From positions 1-33,647 of the forward strand of contig CAYMKJ010000050.1 in NCBI GenBank assembly GCA_964391025.1: 33,647 nucleotides of DNA. Reading direction: 5' to 3'. Source of the stretch: SHZI01 sp964391025. GTDB taxonomy: Bacteria; Pseudomonadota; Gammaproteobacteria; Steroidobacterales; GCA-2729495. Both the position numbers and the translations under genes were made by a program. Under the pieces are notes generated by a model. That model saw only the letters and a program-made list of their open reading frames with translations, was not told the origin of the DNA and did not search any database. Below, one piece after another: positions 8,829-15,215 of the stretch; positions within the stretch are counted from its first letter, which is position 1, and each line of letters opens with the position of its first letter.

Positions 8829-9214
8829 CACCGCACCACCGGGGCCGGCGCATCCAGCACGATGCGTTTCACGCGCCGGGTCTGGGGTTCGTAGTAGACG
8901 TAAACCAGCGTCTTCGGGTCGGCGGCCGCGGCGCGAAACGCCGCGAGGACCGCGGCCTGTCCCACGGGCTGTCGCGTCCCTGGACCGTTGAACCAGGCTG
9001 TTTCGGTAGTGACCTGCAGGATGACCGGACGGCAGGTCGGGCACGGGCGCACTGTCAGTCCGCCTTCAGGCGTCCCCGGCAGCTGAACCTGGCTGCGGGT
9101 GAGTTCATAGGCCTGCTCGATGGTGCGCAGGGTGGCGAACGCCGGCAGGGAGACGCCAAGCACCAGGAGCGCGCAGAGCATTCCACCGCGGATTCTGGCG
9201 AGGGTTGTCGTCAT
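8828..9214 (-). CDS. Small exported CxxC protein between pilX and pilY1, function unknown
   Basis: A 128-residue protein with a clear signal peptide: arginines in the n-region, a hydrophobic core, and a likely cut after AFA (residue 27). The mature part has one CPTC motif (C58, C61) and a basic segment TRRVKRIVL near the C-terminus. I chose the ATG at 9214 because it overlaps the pilX stop (ATGA); its own TGA overlaps the pilY1 ATG (ATGA). It is therefore fully coupled to both pilin-tip genes, and a role in PilY1/PilX export, folding or tip assembly is an inference from position. It occupies an unusual slot (between pilX and pilY1, not after pilY1 like PilY2) and I do not recognise the family. 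Confidence 0.75.
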   Translation of the reverse strand: MTTTLARIRGGMLCALLVLGVSLPAFATLRTIEQAYELTRSQVQLPGTPEGGLTVRPCPTCRPVILQVTTETAWFNGPGTRQPVGQAAVLAAFRAAAADPKTLVYVYYEPQTRRVKRIVLDAPAPVVR

Positions 9215-9663
9215 CGACCCGACGCTCCCATTAGCGCGTACCCCTGGACCAGACGGGCCCGCGCATCGCGCTGATCGGTTGTGCCGGTGGAGGCCACCTC
9301 GTAGTTGTAAGTGGGAATCCGTGGAAAGCTGTTGCCGGGGGTGATGGATTTGCCGCGGTAACAAATCGTCGTGGCGTAGCGCCCCCCGAGGTCTGGCAAC
9401 GCCACGGCGGGCCCTGCTGCCGGCGCCGTGCAATCGTCGCGTACGCCCGGGTCCCCCTGCTGCACAACCGCGTCGATACCGCTCTGGGCCAGTCGGAAGG
9501 CGCTTTCCCGATACTGGGCGTTGCCCGCCATGAGCAGTTGCAGACTGGCCGTGCGCATGGTGGAGATCGCGAGCACTGTCAGCACCATCAGCAGGATCAG
9601 GCTGACGATCAGGGCCGCGCCAGACTGCCGTTGGCGAGAGGGATTGGTTGCGTGGGCCATCAT
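9211..9663 (-). CDS. pilX: Type IV pilus minor pilin PilX
   Basis: A 150-residue minor pilin. The leader ends RQSG, followed by AALIVSLILLMVLTVLAIS, the PilX pattern that lacks the usual Glu5. The next segment, MRTASLQLLMAGNAQYRESAFRLAQSGI, also fits PilX. PilX belongs to the PilVWX/PilY1 priming complex that starts pilus polymerisation. Two ATG codons lie in tandem at 9663 and 9660, directly after the pilW TAG (9666-9664); either could start the protein. The 3' end overlaps the next gene by 4 bases. Cysteines near the middle and in TICYRG may form a disulfide. Confidence 0.9.
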   Translation of the reverse strand: MMAHATNPSRQRQSGAALIVSLILLMVLTVLAISTMRTASLQLLMAGNAQYRESAFRLAQSGIDAVVQQGDPGVRDDCTAPAAGPAVALPDLGGRYATTICYRGKSITPGNSFPRIPTYNYEVASTGTTDQRDARARLVQGYALMGASGR

Positions 9664-10638
9664 CTAGGCGCCCTCGTTATTCAGGAATATGGTCTTGGAG
9701 ATCTGCAGGCGGCGGGACGTCGCCGGATAGTCTGCCGAACCTGCCACCAGCTCGCCCAGGTCGGCATCCGGCGTGGTGTAGCGCCGCTCGTCGACCCACG
9801 CGGGGTCGTCGGCGGAGTTGCCGACGAGCATCCAGACGCGCACGGCGATGACCTGACTGTCCGGGGCGAAGCCCACGGCGCCCGGGGTCACCAGCGGGTG
9901 ATTACCGTCCACGTACCGGTCCACGTCCCCATCCCGGTCGGTGTCCACGCCGAGCTGTACCTGCAGGTTCTCGACACCGGGAATGACTTCCTGGTCGTCG
10001 AATTTCCCATTGAGCCCGAGAGTCAGGCGGCGCAGTGAGGGCAGCGACGCATCGAAACTTGATTCATTGCTGACGTAGTAAACATTGATTGCCACGTTGT
10101 TGGTGCTGGCCGCTACGCCAGGCGGGGTGCCGAGTGGTTTGATGCCATTGTTGAACAACCTGCCTTGGGCGAGAGTCGTCTGGACCTGCAGGCGCTGAGC
10201 CTCAGCGGCCGGTTCAATGCCGGCCCGCCAGGGTTCCGCATGCCGCAGGATAAGGACGTCACTCCCCGCTCTTGGCACGTCTTGGAACGACGGACAATTC
10301 AGCTCGTAGGTGTCGTCCTTCACCTGGACAGCCGCGGCGAGATCCAGCGGGTCCCAGTCCGGGGCGACACCATCACAGGTGACGGTAATGCCAGCCGGCA
10401 CATTGATCCGGGCCGGTTCAGAGTTCAGGCCCCAGTAACGTGCCAGGCGGATGTCCGGCTCGAGCGTGTCGAGGGCGAACCGGGCGCTTTCCTGCAGGCG
10501 GGCCAGGCTGTCGCCGGCCCGGTAGCTGTTCTTGCTCTGACTGTAGACATACAGGGCGCCACCAATGAGGAACAGGCCGATGGCCATTGCCACTGTCAGT
10601 TCGACCAGTGTCATGCCGCCCTGTTCTGATCGCTTCAC
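9664..10638 (-). CDS. pilW: Type IV pilus minor pilin PilW
   Basis: A 324-residue minor pilin, the large member of the priming complex. The start is taken as the GTG at 10638, which overlaps the pilV stop (GTGA) and gives a short leader VKRSEQGG. Prepilin cleavage follows, then MTLVELTVAMAIGLFLIGGALYVY with Glu5; a longer upstream frame would give an unlikely leader. The body has the PilW pattern: a YSQSKNSYRAGDSLARLQE segment after the helix, then a large beta-rich domain. The next gene, pilX, begins at the very next base after the stop. Confidence 0.9.
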   Translation of the reverse strand: MKRSEQGGMTLVELTVAMAIGLFLIGGALYVYSQSKNSYRAGDSLARLQESARFALDTLEPDIRLARYWGLNSEPARINVPAGITVTCDGVAPDWDPLDLAAAVQVKDDTYELNCPSFQDVPRAGSDVLILRHAEPWRAGIEPAAEAQRLQVQTTLAQGRLFNNGIKPLGTPPGVAASTNNVAINVYYVSNESSFDASLPSLRRLTLGLNGKFDDQEVIPGVENLQVQLGVDTDRDGDVDRYVDGNHPLVTPGAVGFAPDSQVIAVRVWMLVGNSADDPAWVDERRYTTPDADLGELVAGSADYPATSRRLQISKTIFLNNEGA

Positions 10639-11096
10639 AGCTGCACGCTCATTGTGTAAGTCGCCGGAACAGCCTGTCCGATTTCCGGCCAAGCGACGGT
10701 AATGGTGTAGGTGGCTGGCGCGGCGCCTGCGATCGAGACCTCGCCGCCGGCACCCTCTGGCAGCTGGGCGTCCAGCTGATTGTTCCAGTCAAACCAGTCG
10801 TCGTCGGCGAGCTGCTCTGCCGTGCAGTCAACGGGCCCGTTGACGCAGGTGCCGTCGGCACCGGGGCCGTTGCCCGCATAGGCGATGCCGGCGTTGCGGT
10901 TGGCACGAATCCGGTCCGCCATGTCGGCCGCGAGGTTGACCGCCGTCGTCCGGTACAGGGCGGTGCGGCCTGCCCGCAGGCCCTCGAGGTACAGGGCAGC
11001 GATGCCCAGCATGCCCACGGACATGACCACGAGGGCCACGAGCACCTCGACGAGCGTGAAGCCCTGGTGTTTAGTAGCCACTCCTCTAACACCCAT
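10635..11096 (-). CDS. pilV: Type IV pilus minor pilin PilV
   Basis: A 153-residue minor pilin with a 12-residue leader ending in KHQG, then FTLVEVLVALVVMSVGMLGIAALYLEGLRAGRTA, the classic PilV/type IV pilin modification pattern with Glu5. The cysteine pair in GTCVNGPVDC is typical. The ATG at 11096 has no strong Shine-Dalgarno sequence. A 14-bp tandem repeat lies directly upstream and includes the end of fimT. A GTG at residue 6 is an alternative start. The stop overlaps pilW by 4 bases. Confidence 0.9.
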   Translation of the reverse strand: MGVRGVATKHQGFTLVEVLVALVVMSVGMLGIAALYLEGLRAGRTALYRTTAVNLAADMADRIRANRNAGIAYAGNGPGADGTCVNGPVDCTAEQLADDDWFDWNNQLDAQLPEGAGGEVSIAGAAPATYTITVAWPEIGQAVPATYTMSVQL

Positions 11097-11098
11097 TC

Positions 11099-11140
11099 AC
11101 TGACAACCACCCACTAACAACCACCCACTAACAACCACGA
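11099..11140 (-). repeat. 14-bp tandem repeat, three units, at the fimT/pilV junction
   Basis: Three head-to-tail units of ACTAACAACCACCC on the plus strand occupy 11099-11112 (one mismatch), 11113-11126 and 11127-11140 (diverged at the last two bases). The fimT stop codon lies in the third unit, and the array ends 3 bases before the pilV ATG. The 14-base period is not a multiple of three. Confidence 0.85.
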
Positions 11141-11730
11141 AGGGGATTCCGGTCGGACTGGAGGTCCGCACGGGTGCGCACCAGTTGCTGCCGTCCCAGC
11201 TGGCTGATCTGAATCCAGCGCCCTGCGGCGATGCCCGCTCCGGTATCGGTGTCGCCCCGGTGGTCGCAGAGCTGAATATGAAAGTCCGTAAGAGGGGCAT
11301 CGAGCGCGAGGGTGCCGGCGTCGGTGTACATCAGGTCGGCGGGCGTGGCGGTGACGCCGTTCTGAAGGTCTCCGTCGAGTGCGGCATGCCGCTGCAGGAT
11401 CACGTCGTCGGCACTGATCGCCGCATCGGCATTGCGATCCACGAACACGGTCCAGCCCGAGCCCAGATTGCCGCCGGCGACGCAGGCGCCGGCGGCATCC
11501 GGCGTGGGGCACAGCGTGACGGTGACTCGCCGCTTGAGCGCTTCGCTGCGGGCAGCGTGCAGACTGGTGACCAGGTCGTTGGTTGCGCCGCTCATGCGGT
11601 TGTTGGCGGCCAGGGTGGCGAAGACGGGCACGCCGATGCCGAGGGCAATGGCCACGACGCCCAGGACCACCATGAGTTCAATGAGGCTGAAGCCTTTTTC
11701 TCGTTCTTCTTGTTGTTTTGAGATACGCAC
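11128..11730 (-). CDS. fimT: GspH/FimT family pseudopilin
   Basis: A 200-residue pilin-like protein with leader ending EREKG, then FSLIELMVVLGVVAIALGIGVPVF with Glu5. The segment MSGATNDLVTSLHAARSEALKRRVTVTLC is the diagnostic GspH/FimT pattern, with cysteines typical of the family. FimT/FimU proteins act in pilus assembly and, in some bacteria, bind DNA during uptake. The only start codon that gives the leader is GTG at 11730. Its first codons are strikingly A/G-rich compared with the surrounding GC-rich sequence. The stop lies inside a 14-bp tandem repeat. Whether this one or the next gene is the FimU equivalent cannot be decided here. Confidence 0.85.
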   Translation of the reverse strand: MRISKQQEEREKGFSLIELMVVLGVVAIALGIGVPVFATLAANNRMSGATNDLVTSLHAARSEALKRRVTVTLCPTPDAAGACVAGGNLGSGWTVFVDRNADAAISADDVILQRHAALDGDLQNGVTATPADLMYTDAGTLALDAPLTDFHIQLCDHRGDTDTGAGIAAGRWIQISQLGRQQLVRTRADLQSDRNPLRGC

Positions 11731-11857
11731 CGCAGCCGCCGGTCACACGTCACGTCAACGGTGCTTATCGTGCCGCGATCCAGTGCGCGGGATTGCCTAA
11801 GCCGACCACCGGCCGAATACCGGTGACGATCAGTAATTAGGTATGACATTCAGGAAT

Positions 11858-12385
11858 TTACGCGGGACACTTCAGTGCACCGTTAGCTTCGGCGGCGGAG
11901 GTGGCGCGGGGCCTGCCGGTGTAGCTCACCACCACCGCCCTGGCCCGCCCGGCGCCCCGCCGGTCGCAGAACGTGAGGGTGCCGTTGACGGAGCGGCCCC
12001 AGGGCCGGAAGACGAAGGCACTGCGATTGGCCAGGATGGTGTCGACAGGCATCCCGCCTTCCACCTGGAGTATGGGTTCGCCGGTATCCACGCGGGGCGG
12101 GTCGTCCCGGTCCCGGTTGACGAACACGATGAAGCCGGTTTCCCAGCGTCCCATCGGGGTGCATTGCTTGCCGCCGGGGCTCCGGCACAGCGCCACGTCC
12201 GCCCCGGACTTCAGGGCCTCGTGCCGGGCGACGTACATGCCGTGCACGAAGCGGTTCACTGCGGTGGTCATCCGCGAGTCCAGCACGAGGTTGGTGAAGG
12301 CCGGGATGGCCAGCGTCAGTAGCACCGCGCCGGCGGCGAGTGTGATGAGGAGTTCGAGGAGGGTGTATCCGGAGGAGCGGAGCAT
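11858..12385 (-). CDS. Second GspH/FimT family pseudopilin (FimU/FimT-like)
   Basis: A 175-residue pilin-like protein opening the minor-pilin operon. The ATG at 12385 gives a six-residue leader MLRSSG, then YTLLELLITLAAGAVLLTLAIPAF; Tyr replaces Phe at position 1, and Glu5 is kept. MTTAVNRFVHGMYVARHEALKSGADVALC is the GspH/FimT signature. The last cysteine pair (FCDRRG and KCPA at the C-terminus) probably forms a disulfide. A GTG at 12427 would lengthen the leader and cannot be excluded. A gap of 127 bases separates it from fimT. The perfect palindrome GGCTACGGTAGCC (12389-12401) sits just upstream of the start. Confidence 0.82.
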   Translation of the reverse strand: MLRSSGYTLLELLITLAAGAVLLTLAIPAFTNLVLDSRMTTAVNRFVHGMYVARHEALKSGADVALCRSPGGKQCTPMGRWETGFIVFVNRDRDDPPRVDTGEPILQVEGGMPVDTILANRSAFVFRPWGRSVNGTLTFCDRRGAGRARAVVVSYTGRPRATSAAEANGALKCPA

Positions 12386-12427
12386 GGCGGCTACGGTAGC
12401 CAAGCCCGCGGGATGCGGCCAGCGCAC

Positions 12428-12450
12428 AAACTGGGCGCACCGTCCAGTTT
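12428..12450. promoter_or_regulatory. Candidate operator between the pilin operon and the Fur-family gene
   Basis: A perfect 7-bp inverted repeat, AAACTGG-N9-CCAGTTT, lies in the 89-base divergent gap, 24 bases before the regulator ATG. A TAGTAT at 12463-12468 could be the regulator's -10 box, which would place the palindrome over the -35 region. The arm does not resemble the known Irr box. Binding protein unknown. Confidence 0.4.
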
Positions 12451-12474
12451 CGGCACTTGCGCTAGTATTCGGTC

Positions 12475-12879
12475 ATGGCCTTAAAAGCCGACGTCGAAGC
12501 CACGCTGCGTGCCCACGGAGTCAAGCCCACGCCTCAGCGGGTTGAGGTGGGCATGCTGCTCCTGGCCGGACCTTGCCACGTCTCGGCAGACCAGTTGCTC
12601 CAGTCCCTGCGCCAGTCGGGCAGCCGCATTTCCAAGGCGACTGTGTACAACACGCTCAACCTGCTGTCCCGGGCAGGCATTATTCGGGAAGTCGCGGTGC
12701 ACCCCAGCCGGCTCGTGTACGACTCCACCACGACAGCCCACCACCACTTCCTCAACGAAGACACTGGCGAACTCGTCGACATCGATCCCGCCGATGTCGA
12801 ACTGCGCCGCCTGCCGCGCTTGCCGGCTGGCACGCAGGCCACGAGCGTGGAGGTGATCATCCGGGTGCGCCGCCAGTAG
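12475..12879 (+). CDS. Fur-family transcriptional regulator, Irr-like
   Basis: A 134-residue Fur-family protein. The N-terminal winged helix has KPTPQRVEVGMLLL (17-30) and the recognition helix region ISKATVYNTLNLLSRAGII (52-70). The dimerisation domain has AHHHFLNEDTGELVDI (88-103) and ends in SVEVIIRVRR. The CxxC structural zinc pairs of classical Fur are absent; there is a single cysteine (C34). The HHHF...DI...V.VIIR pattern matches Irr, the haem/iron-status repressor known best from alphaproteobacteria. No N-terminal GCPWHD-type haem motif is present. The ATG at 12475 is the only sensible start. The TAG stop is part of a REP-like element. Targets are unknown. Confidence 0.85.
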   Translation: MALKADVEATLRAHGVKPTPQRVEVGMLLLAGPCHVSADQLLQSLRQSGSRISKATVYNTLNLLSRAGIIREVAVHPSRLVYDSTTTAHHHFLNEDTGELVDIDPADVELRRLPRLPAGTQATSVEVIIRVRRQ

Positions 12880-12946
12880 GAGCGCCTTCAGGCGCGACCC
12901 TCTCCTTCCAGTATTAGAGAATGGTCGCGCCTAAAGGCGCTCCTAC
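12876..12946. repeat. Inverted pair of REP-like palindromes
   Basis: The element GTAGGAGCGCC...GGCGCGACC occupies 12876-12899, and its inverted partner GGTCGCGCC...GGCGCTCCTAC occupies 12923-12946, with about 23 bases between. Each half is itself palindromic, and together they could fold into one long hairpin. This is the paired arrangement (BIME-like) of gammaproteobacterial REP sequences. The TAG of the upstream regulator gene is bases 2-4 of the left element. The pair could also end transcription between the regulator and the tRNA gene. Confidence 0.88.
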
Positions 12947-12951
12947 ACCGT

Positions 12952-12980
12952 TTGATGGGCGGGGGCTGATTCCCTATACT
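12952..12980 (+). promoter_or_regulatory. Sigma-70 type promoter of tRNA-Thr
   Basis: TTGATG (12952-12957) and TATACT (12975-12980) are separated by exactly 17 bases, and the GC-rich stretch CCGCGCGG follows. The tRNA starts 11 bases after the -10 box. Near-consensus hexamers with a GC-rich discriminator are typical of stable-RNA promoters under stringent control. Confidence 0.75.
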
Positions 12981-12991
12981 TCCGCGCGGTC

Positions 12992-13067
12992 GCCGGGGTA
13001 GCTCAGTTGGCAGAGCACCGCATTCGTAATGCGGGGGTCGGAGGTTCGACTCCTCTCTCCGGCACCA
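12992..13067 (+). tRNA. tRNA-Thr (anticodon CGT)
   Basis: A 76-base cloverleaf including an encoded CCA. The acceptor stem pairs GCCGGGG with CTCCGGC (one G-U). The D-arm is GCTC/GAGC. The anticodon stem CCGCA/TGCGG holds the loop TTCGTAA with anticodon CGT at 13025-13027, reading ACG threonine codons. The T-arm contains GGTTCGACT. It has its own promoter and no neighbouring tRNA. A decayed copy of its anticodon-to-T-arm region lies about 740 bases downstream. Confidence 0.96.
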
Positions 13068-13243
13068 ATCACAAGACGATGGGCAGTTCCGGCGTCCGCT
13101 GGTCATGCTGGCTGCGTGGCGTCTGACGTAGGTAGTTCCCACGTGGATTTTTCCTGTTCGACGGCAGAGAGTCTGTCGTCAGGAACAGTGGCGCCAGGCC
13201 TGTTCTGATCCCCCCTCGTTTCCGTAAGACAGGAGACTTGCCC
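13068..13243 (+). other. Non-coding spacer between tRNA-Thr and the methionine-rich gene
   Basis: With the REP pair and the tRNA, this completes the protein-gene-free stretch from 12880 to 13243. No supported ORF, terminator or promoter was seen. The only clear signal is the ribosome-binding site AGGAGA at 13231-13236, seven bases before the next ATG. Confidence 0.6.
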
Positions 13244-13735
13244 ATGAACAGGCTCTCTATCCTCGGATTAGCCGTCATGCTGCTCGCAGCATTACCCACG
13301 ATGTCAGCGCAGCAGGAACTGTCTGCGCCAGTCAGTGGCCAGCCGGCGCCTCCGCCGGATGCCGCCCAGTACGAGAAGCAGTTGGCGCAGATGCAGGAGA
13401 ATATGCAGAAGATGCAGGCGGAGATGGACAAGATCCGCCAGTCAAAGGATCCGGCGGAGCGCCAGCGACTTATGCAGGAACACATGGCCACCATGCAGAG
13501 CGCGATGGGCACGATGCGCGGGATGATGGGCCCCGGCATGATGGGTGGGCAAATGATGGGCCCCGGGATGATGGGCCCCGGGATGATGGGCCAGGGTCGC
13601 ATGATGGGCAGCGGGCCGCCACTTACGCCGGTGCAGATGCAACTGCGTCACCGCATGCTGGAAGAGATGATGGTGATGCAGCAGATGATGATGGAGAACA
13701 TGCTGCTGCATCAGCAGATGATGGAAAAAAAGTAA
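13244..13735 (+). CDS. Exported methionine-rich protein, possibly metal-binding
   Basis: A 163-residue protein starting at the ATG at 13244, preceded by AGGAGA seven bases upstream; the in-frame TTG at 13238 is not needed. The signal peptide MNRLSILGLAVMLLAALPTMSA likely ends at residue 22. A Gln/Met/Lys-rich amphipathic region (about 42-90) looks helical or coiled-coil. A run of MMGPG/MMGGQ/MMGQG repeats (94-124) and a Met/Gln-rich tail follow. About 35 of the 163 residues are Met, and the mature part has no cysteine. Such Met clusters occur in periplasmic Cu(I)/Ag(I)-binding proteins, but this function is inferred. It stands alone between the tRNA and a tRNA-like fragment. I do not recognise the family. 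Confidence 0.8.
   Translation: MNRLSILGLAVMLLAALPTMSAQQELSAPVSGQPAPPPDAAQYEKQLAQMQENMQKMQAEMDKIRQSKDPAERQRLMQEHMATMQSAMGTMRGMMGPGMMGGQMMGPGMMGPGMMGQGRMMGSGPPLTPVQMQLRHRMLEEMMVMQQMMMENMLLHQQMMEKK
13523..13615 (+). repeat. In-frame tandem repeat encoding MMGPG units
   Basis: Six units begin with ATGATGGGC. The first four are exactly 15 bases (13523, 13538, 13553, 13568), and the third and fourth are identical. The fifth is 18 bases and the sixth is partial. All remain in frame with the methionine-rich protein, so copy-number change would vary the number of Met clusters without a frameshift. Confidence 0.85.
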
Positions 13736-13766
13736 GCGCGTTGTGGGGAGGGGCCAGGCCTGCGCG

Positions 13767-13796
13767 TCGTAATGCGGGGGGCCGGGGTTCGATGCC
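13767..13796 (+). other. tRNA-Thr-like relic (anticodon loop to T-loop)
   Basis: Aligned with tRNA bases 13024-13053, this stretch matches 25 of 30 positions, including the exact 14-mer TCGTAATGCGGGGG and the GGTTCGA of the T-loop. The 5' half and the acceptor stem are missing or unrecognisable, so it is not a working tRNA. It lies between the stops of two convergent genes. Confidence 0.6.
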
Positions 13797-13800
13797 ACTA

Positions 13801-14403
13801 CTAGCGCTGCGGTTCCTGCTTCTTGAAGTGCGCGGCCAGCCACTCGGCTGCCGAGGGCGCACCGGCAGGATCCGGGTCTTCGCCGCCCGACCAGGCACCC
13901 GTCTCCAGTTCCGGCCAGCTGCGTGCCAGCGGGTGGCGCAGGTCCTTCGTCAGGCGCAGGGCATCCTCGCGACCGCTGTAGTACCGGGCCACACGCCCGG
14001 TTTCCTCAAAGCCCAGCTCCCGATAAAACTGCAGGGCTACCGGGTTGCGCGCCCGCACCTCGAGGCACAGGGAGAAGGTGCCAGCCGTGATGGCCGACTG
14101 TTCCAGCCATTCCACGAGGCGGCGGCCGAGCCCGCGTCGCTGCCATCGGCTGTCCACGGCCAGCAGGTTTAGGTGGGCGATGTCGTCACCGAAATGCGTG
14201 ATAGCGAAGCCGACGAGCGTCGGGTTGCTGGTGCCATTGGTGCGAATGGCCAGGACGAGTGATTCCGGGTGGTGCAGATGCCGGGCCACCCGGGCGGGTG
14301 TCCAGGTCCAGGGCAGTCCGACTTCGACGAGCCGCCGGGACATCTCGGCGATGACCTGGGCGTCGGCAGCTTGTGCGAGGGCGATTTGCAGGGTGATGGG
14401 CAT
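13801..14403 (-). CDS. GNAT-family N-acetyltransferase (RimI-like)
   Basis: A 200-residue acetyltransferase that would transfer an acetyl group from acetyl-CoA to an amine, possibly a protein N-terminus. The GNAT core is present: LNLLAVDSRWQRRGLGRRLVEWL contains the Q/RxxGxG/A acetyl-CoA loop (QRRGLG). The downstream segment LEVRARNPVALQFYRELGFEETGRVARYY is the RimI hallmark. A C-terminal extension of about 45 residues beyond the domain is unusual for RimI. The ATG at 14403 has a GGAG site six bases upstream. Usual RimI neighbours (tsaB, a uracil-DNA glycosylase-like gene) are absent, so I leave the symbol empty. Confidence 0.85.
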   Translation of the reverse strand: MPITLQIALAQAADAQVIAEMSRRLVEVGLPWTWTPARVARHLHHPESLVLAIRTNGTSNPTLVGFAITHFGDDIAHLNLLAVDSRWQRRGLGRRLVEWLEQSAITAGTFSLCLEVRARNPVALQFYRELGFEETGRVARYYSGREDALRLTKDLRHPLARSWPELETGAWSGGEDPDPAGAPSAAEWLAAHFKKQEPQR

Positions 14404-14466
14404 CCGGCTCTCCGTCCGTTGTCAGCACACTAGCCCAGTTTGCCCCTCAGCGTCTGTATGGATTTG

Positions 14467-15204
14467 TCAGAAGCTGTTCTTCTCGGCTTCGCTGGCTTTC
14501 TGGGCGACGGGCACCGCCTGTTGCCTGCCGGCGCAGTAATTCACGCCACCACCCGCTTTTGTTGAACCGTCAGCGCCCGCCTTGACGAACACCCGGTAGG
14601 GACCGTAGTCATCGAGAATGCCGTACTCGCCCGTGTACTGGTAGCAAAAGAAGTTCTCGAAGAGGAACACCTTGGGCGGAAAGTAGGAGAACGTGGCGAA
14701 CACTGCGGTGAGCGTGGCAAGGGCCCCCATGGTGTAGCGGCGGGTGGCAAACTGCAGCGGGGGCCGTGTGAGCAGGTACCAGCTCGTGGCCTGACCGGCG
14801 CTGATGCCGAAGACCATGATGGAGAGCATGGTCGGCAGGGAGGCCTTGCCCCCCGAGGACACCACCCAGCTCATGTAAGTGAAGTACGTCAGCCAGATCA
14901 GGAATGGGGTGAGGGCCAGCGCTGCGACCTTGCCCAGCCAGTAATTGTTGGCCACATCCCGTGTGTAGGTGTACTGCACCAGGGCGGCGAACAACCCTGG
15001 CCAGAAATACATCTTGGTGTGCTCCCAGGCGCTCTCGTTCACCGCAGCGAACAGGGCCATCGGCCGCCAGTACTCGCTGAGTTCAAAGGCGAAGTGCAGG
15101 GTGGAGCCGACAATGCACACCCAAAGCACGATGCCAATCTCCCACAGGGCGAGTTTCAGCTTCCCTGGCGAACCTGGTCTGGTCGAGTGTGTGGTCCCTG
15201 ACAT
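14467..15204 (-). CDS. Multipass membrane protein, DUF6512-like
   Basis: A 245-residue protein with about six hydrophobic segments. It resembles DUF6512, in which a WExGI...HF opening is followed by a conserved NESxWEH motif; here WEIGIVLW is near residue 21 and NESAWEHTK at 56-64. The family function is unknown. The hydrophilic C-terminal tail of about 60 residues, with cysteines (FFCYQ, NYCAG), is longer than I expect for the family. I chose the ATG at 15204, with GGGAGA six bases upstream, over the TTG at 15210. It begins 11 bases after the hupE stop, so it is probably in one operon with HupE and the hydrolase. The family assignment is from memory and moderate. Confidence 0.65.
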   Translation of the reverse strand: MSGTTHSTRPGSPGKLKLALWEIGIVLWVCIVGSTLHFAFELSEYWRPMALFAAVNESAWEHTKMYFWPGLFAALVQYTYTRDVANNYWLGKVAALALTPFLIWLTYFTYMSWVVSSGGKASLPTMLSIMVFGISAGQATSWYLLTRPPLQFATRRYTMGALATLTAVFATFSYFPPKVFLFENFFCYQYTGEYGILDDYGPYRVFVKAGADGSTKAGGGVNYCAGRQQAVPVAQKASEAEKNSF

Positions 15205-15215
15205 TCTCAATCTCC

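Noticed and set aside
11808..11824. Short hairpin ACCGG-N7-CCGGT between the two fimT-like genes
   Set aside because: The five-base stem has no T-run. It is too weak to call a terminator, and nothing else in the 127-base gap supports a function.
12877..12946. Possible CRISPR or toxin-antitoxin signal from the repeated GTAGGAGCG elements
   Set aside because: There are only two inverted copies here and two distant ones, no spacers of regular size and no cas genes. The REP family explains them.
13801..14403. Assigning the symbol rimI to the GNAT gene
   Set aside because: The domain fits RimI, but the C-terminal extension and the absence of tsaB next door make the exact identity uncertain.
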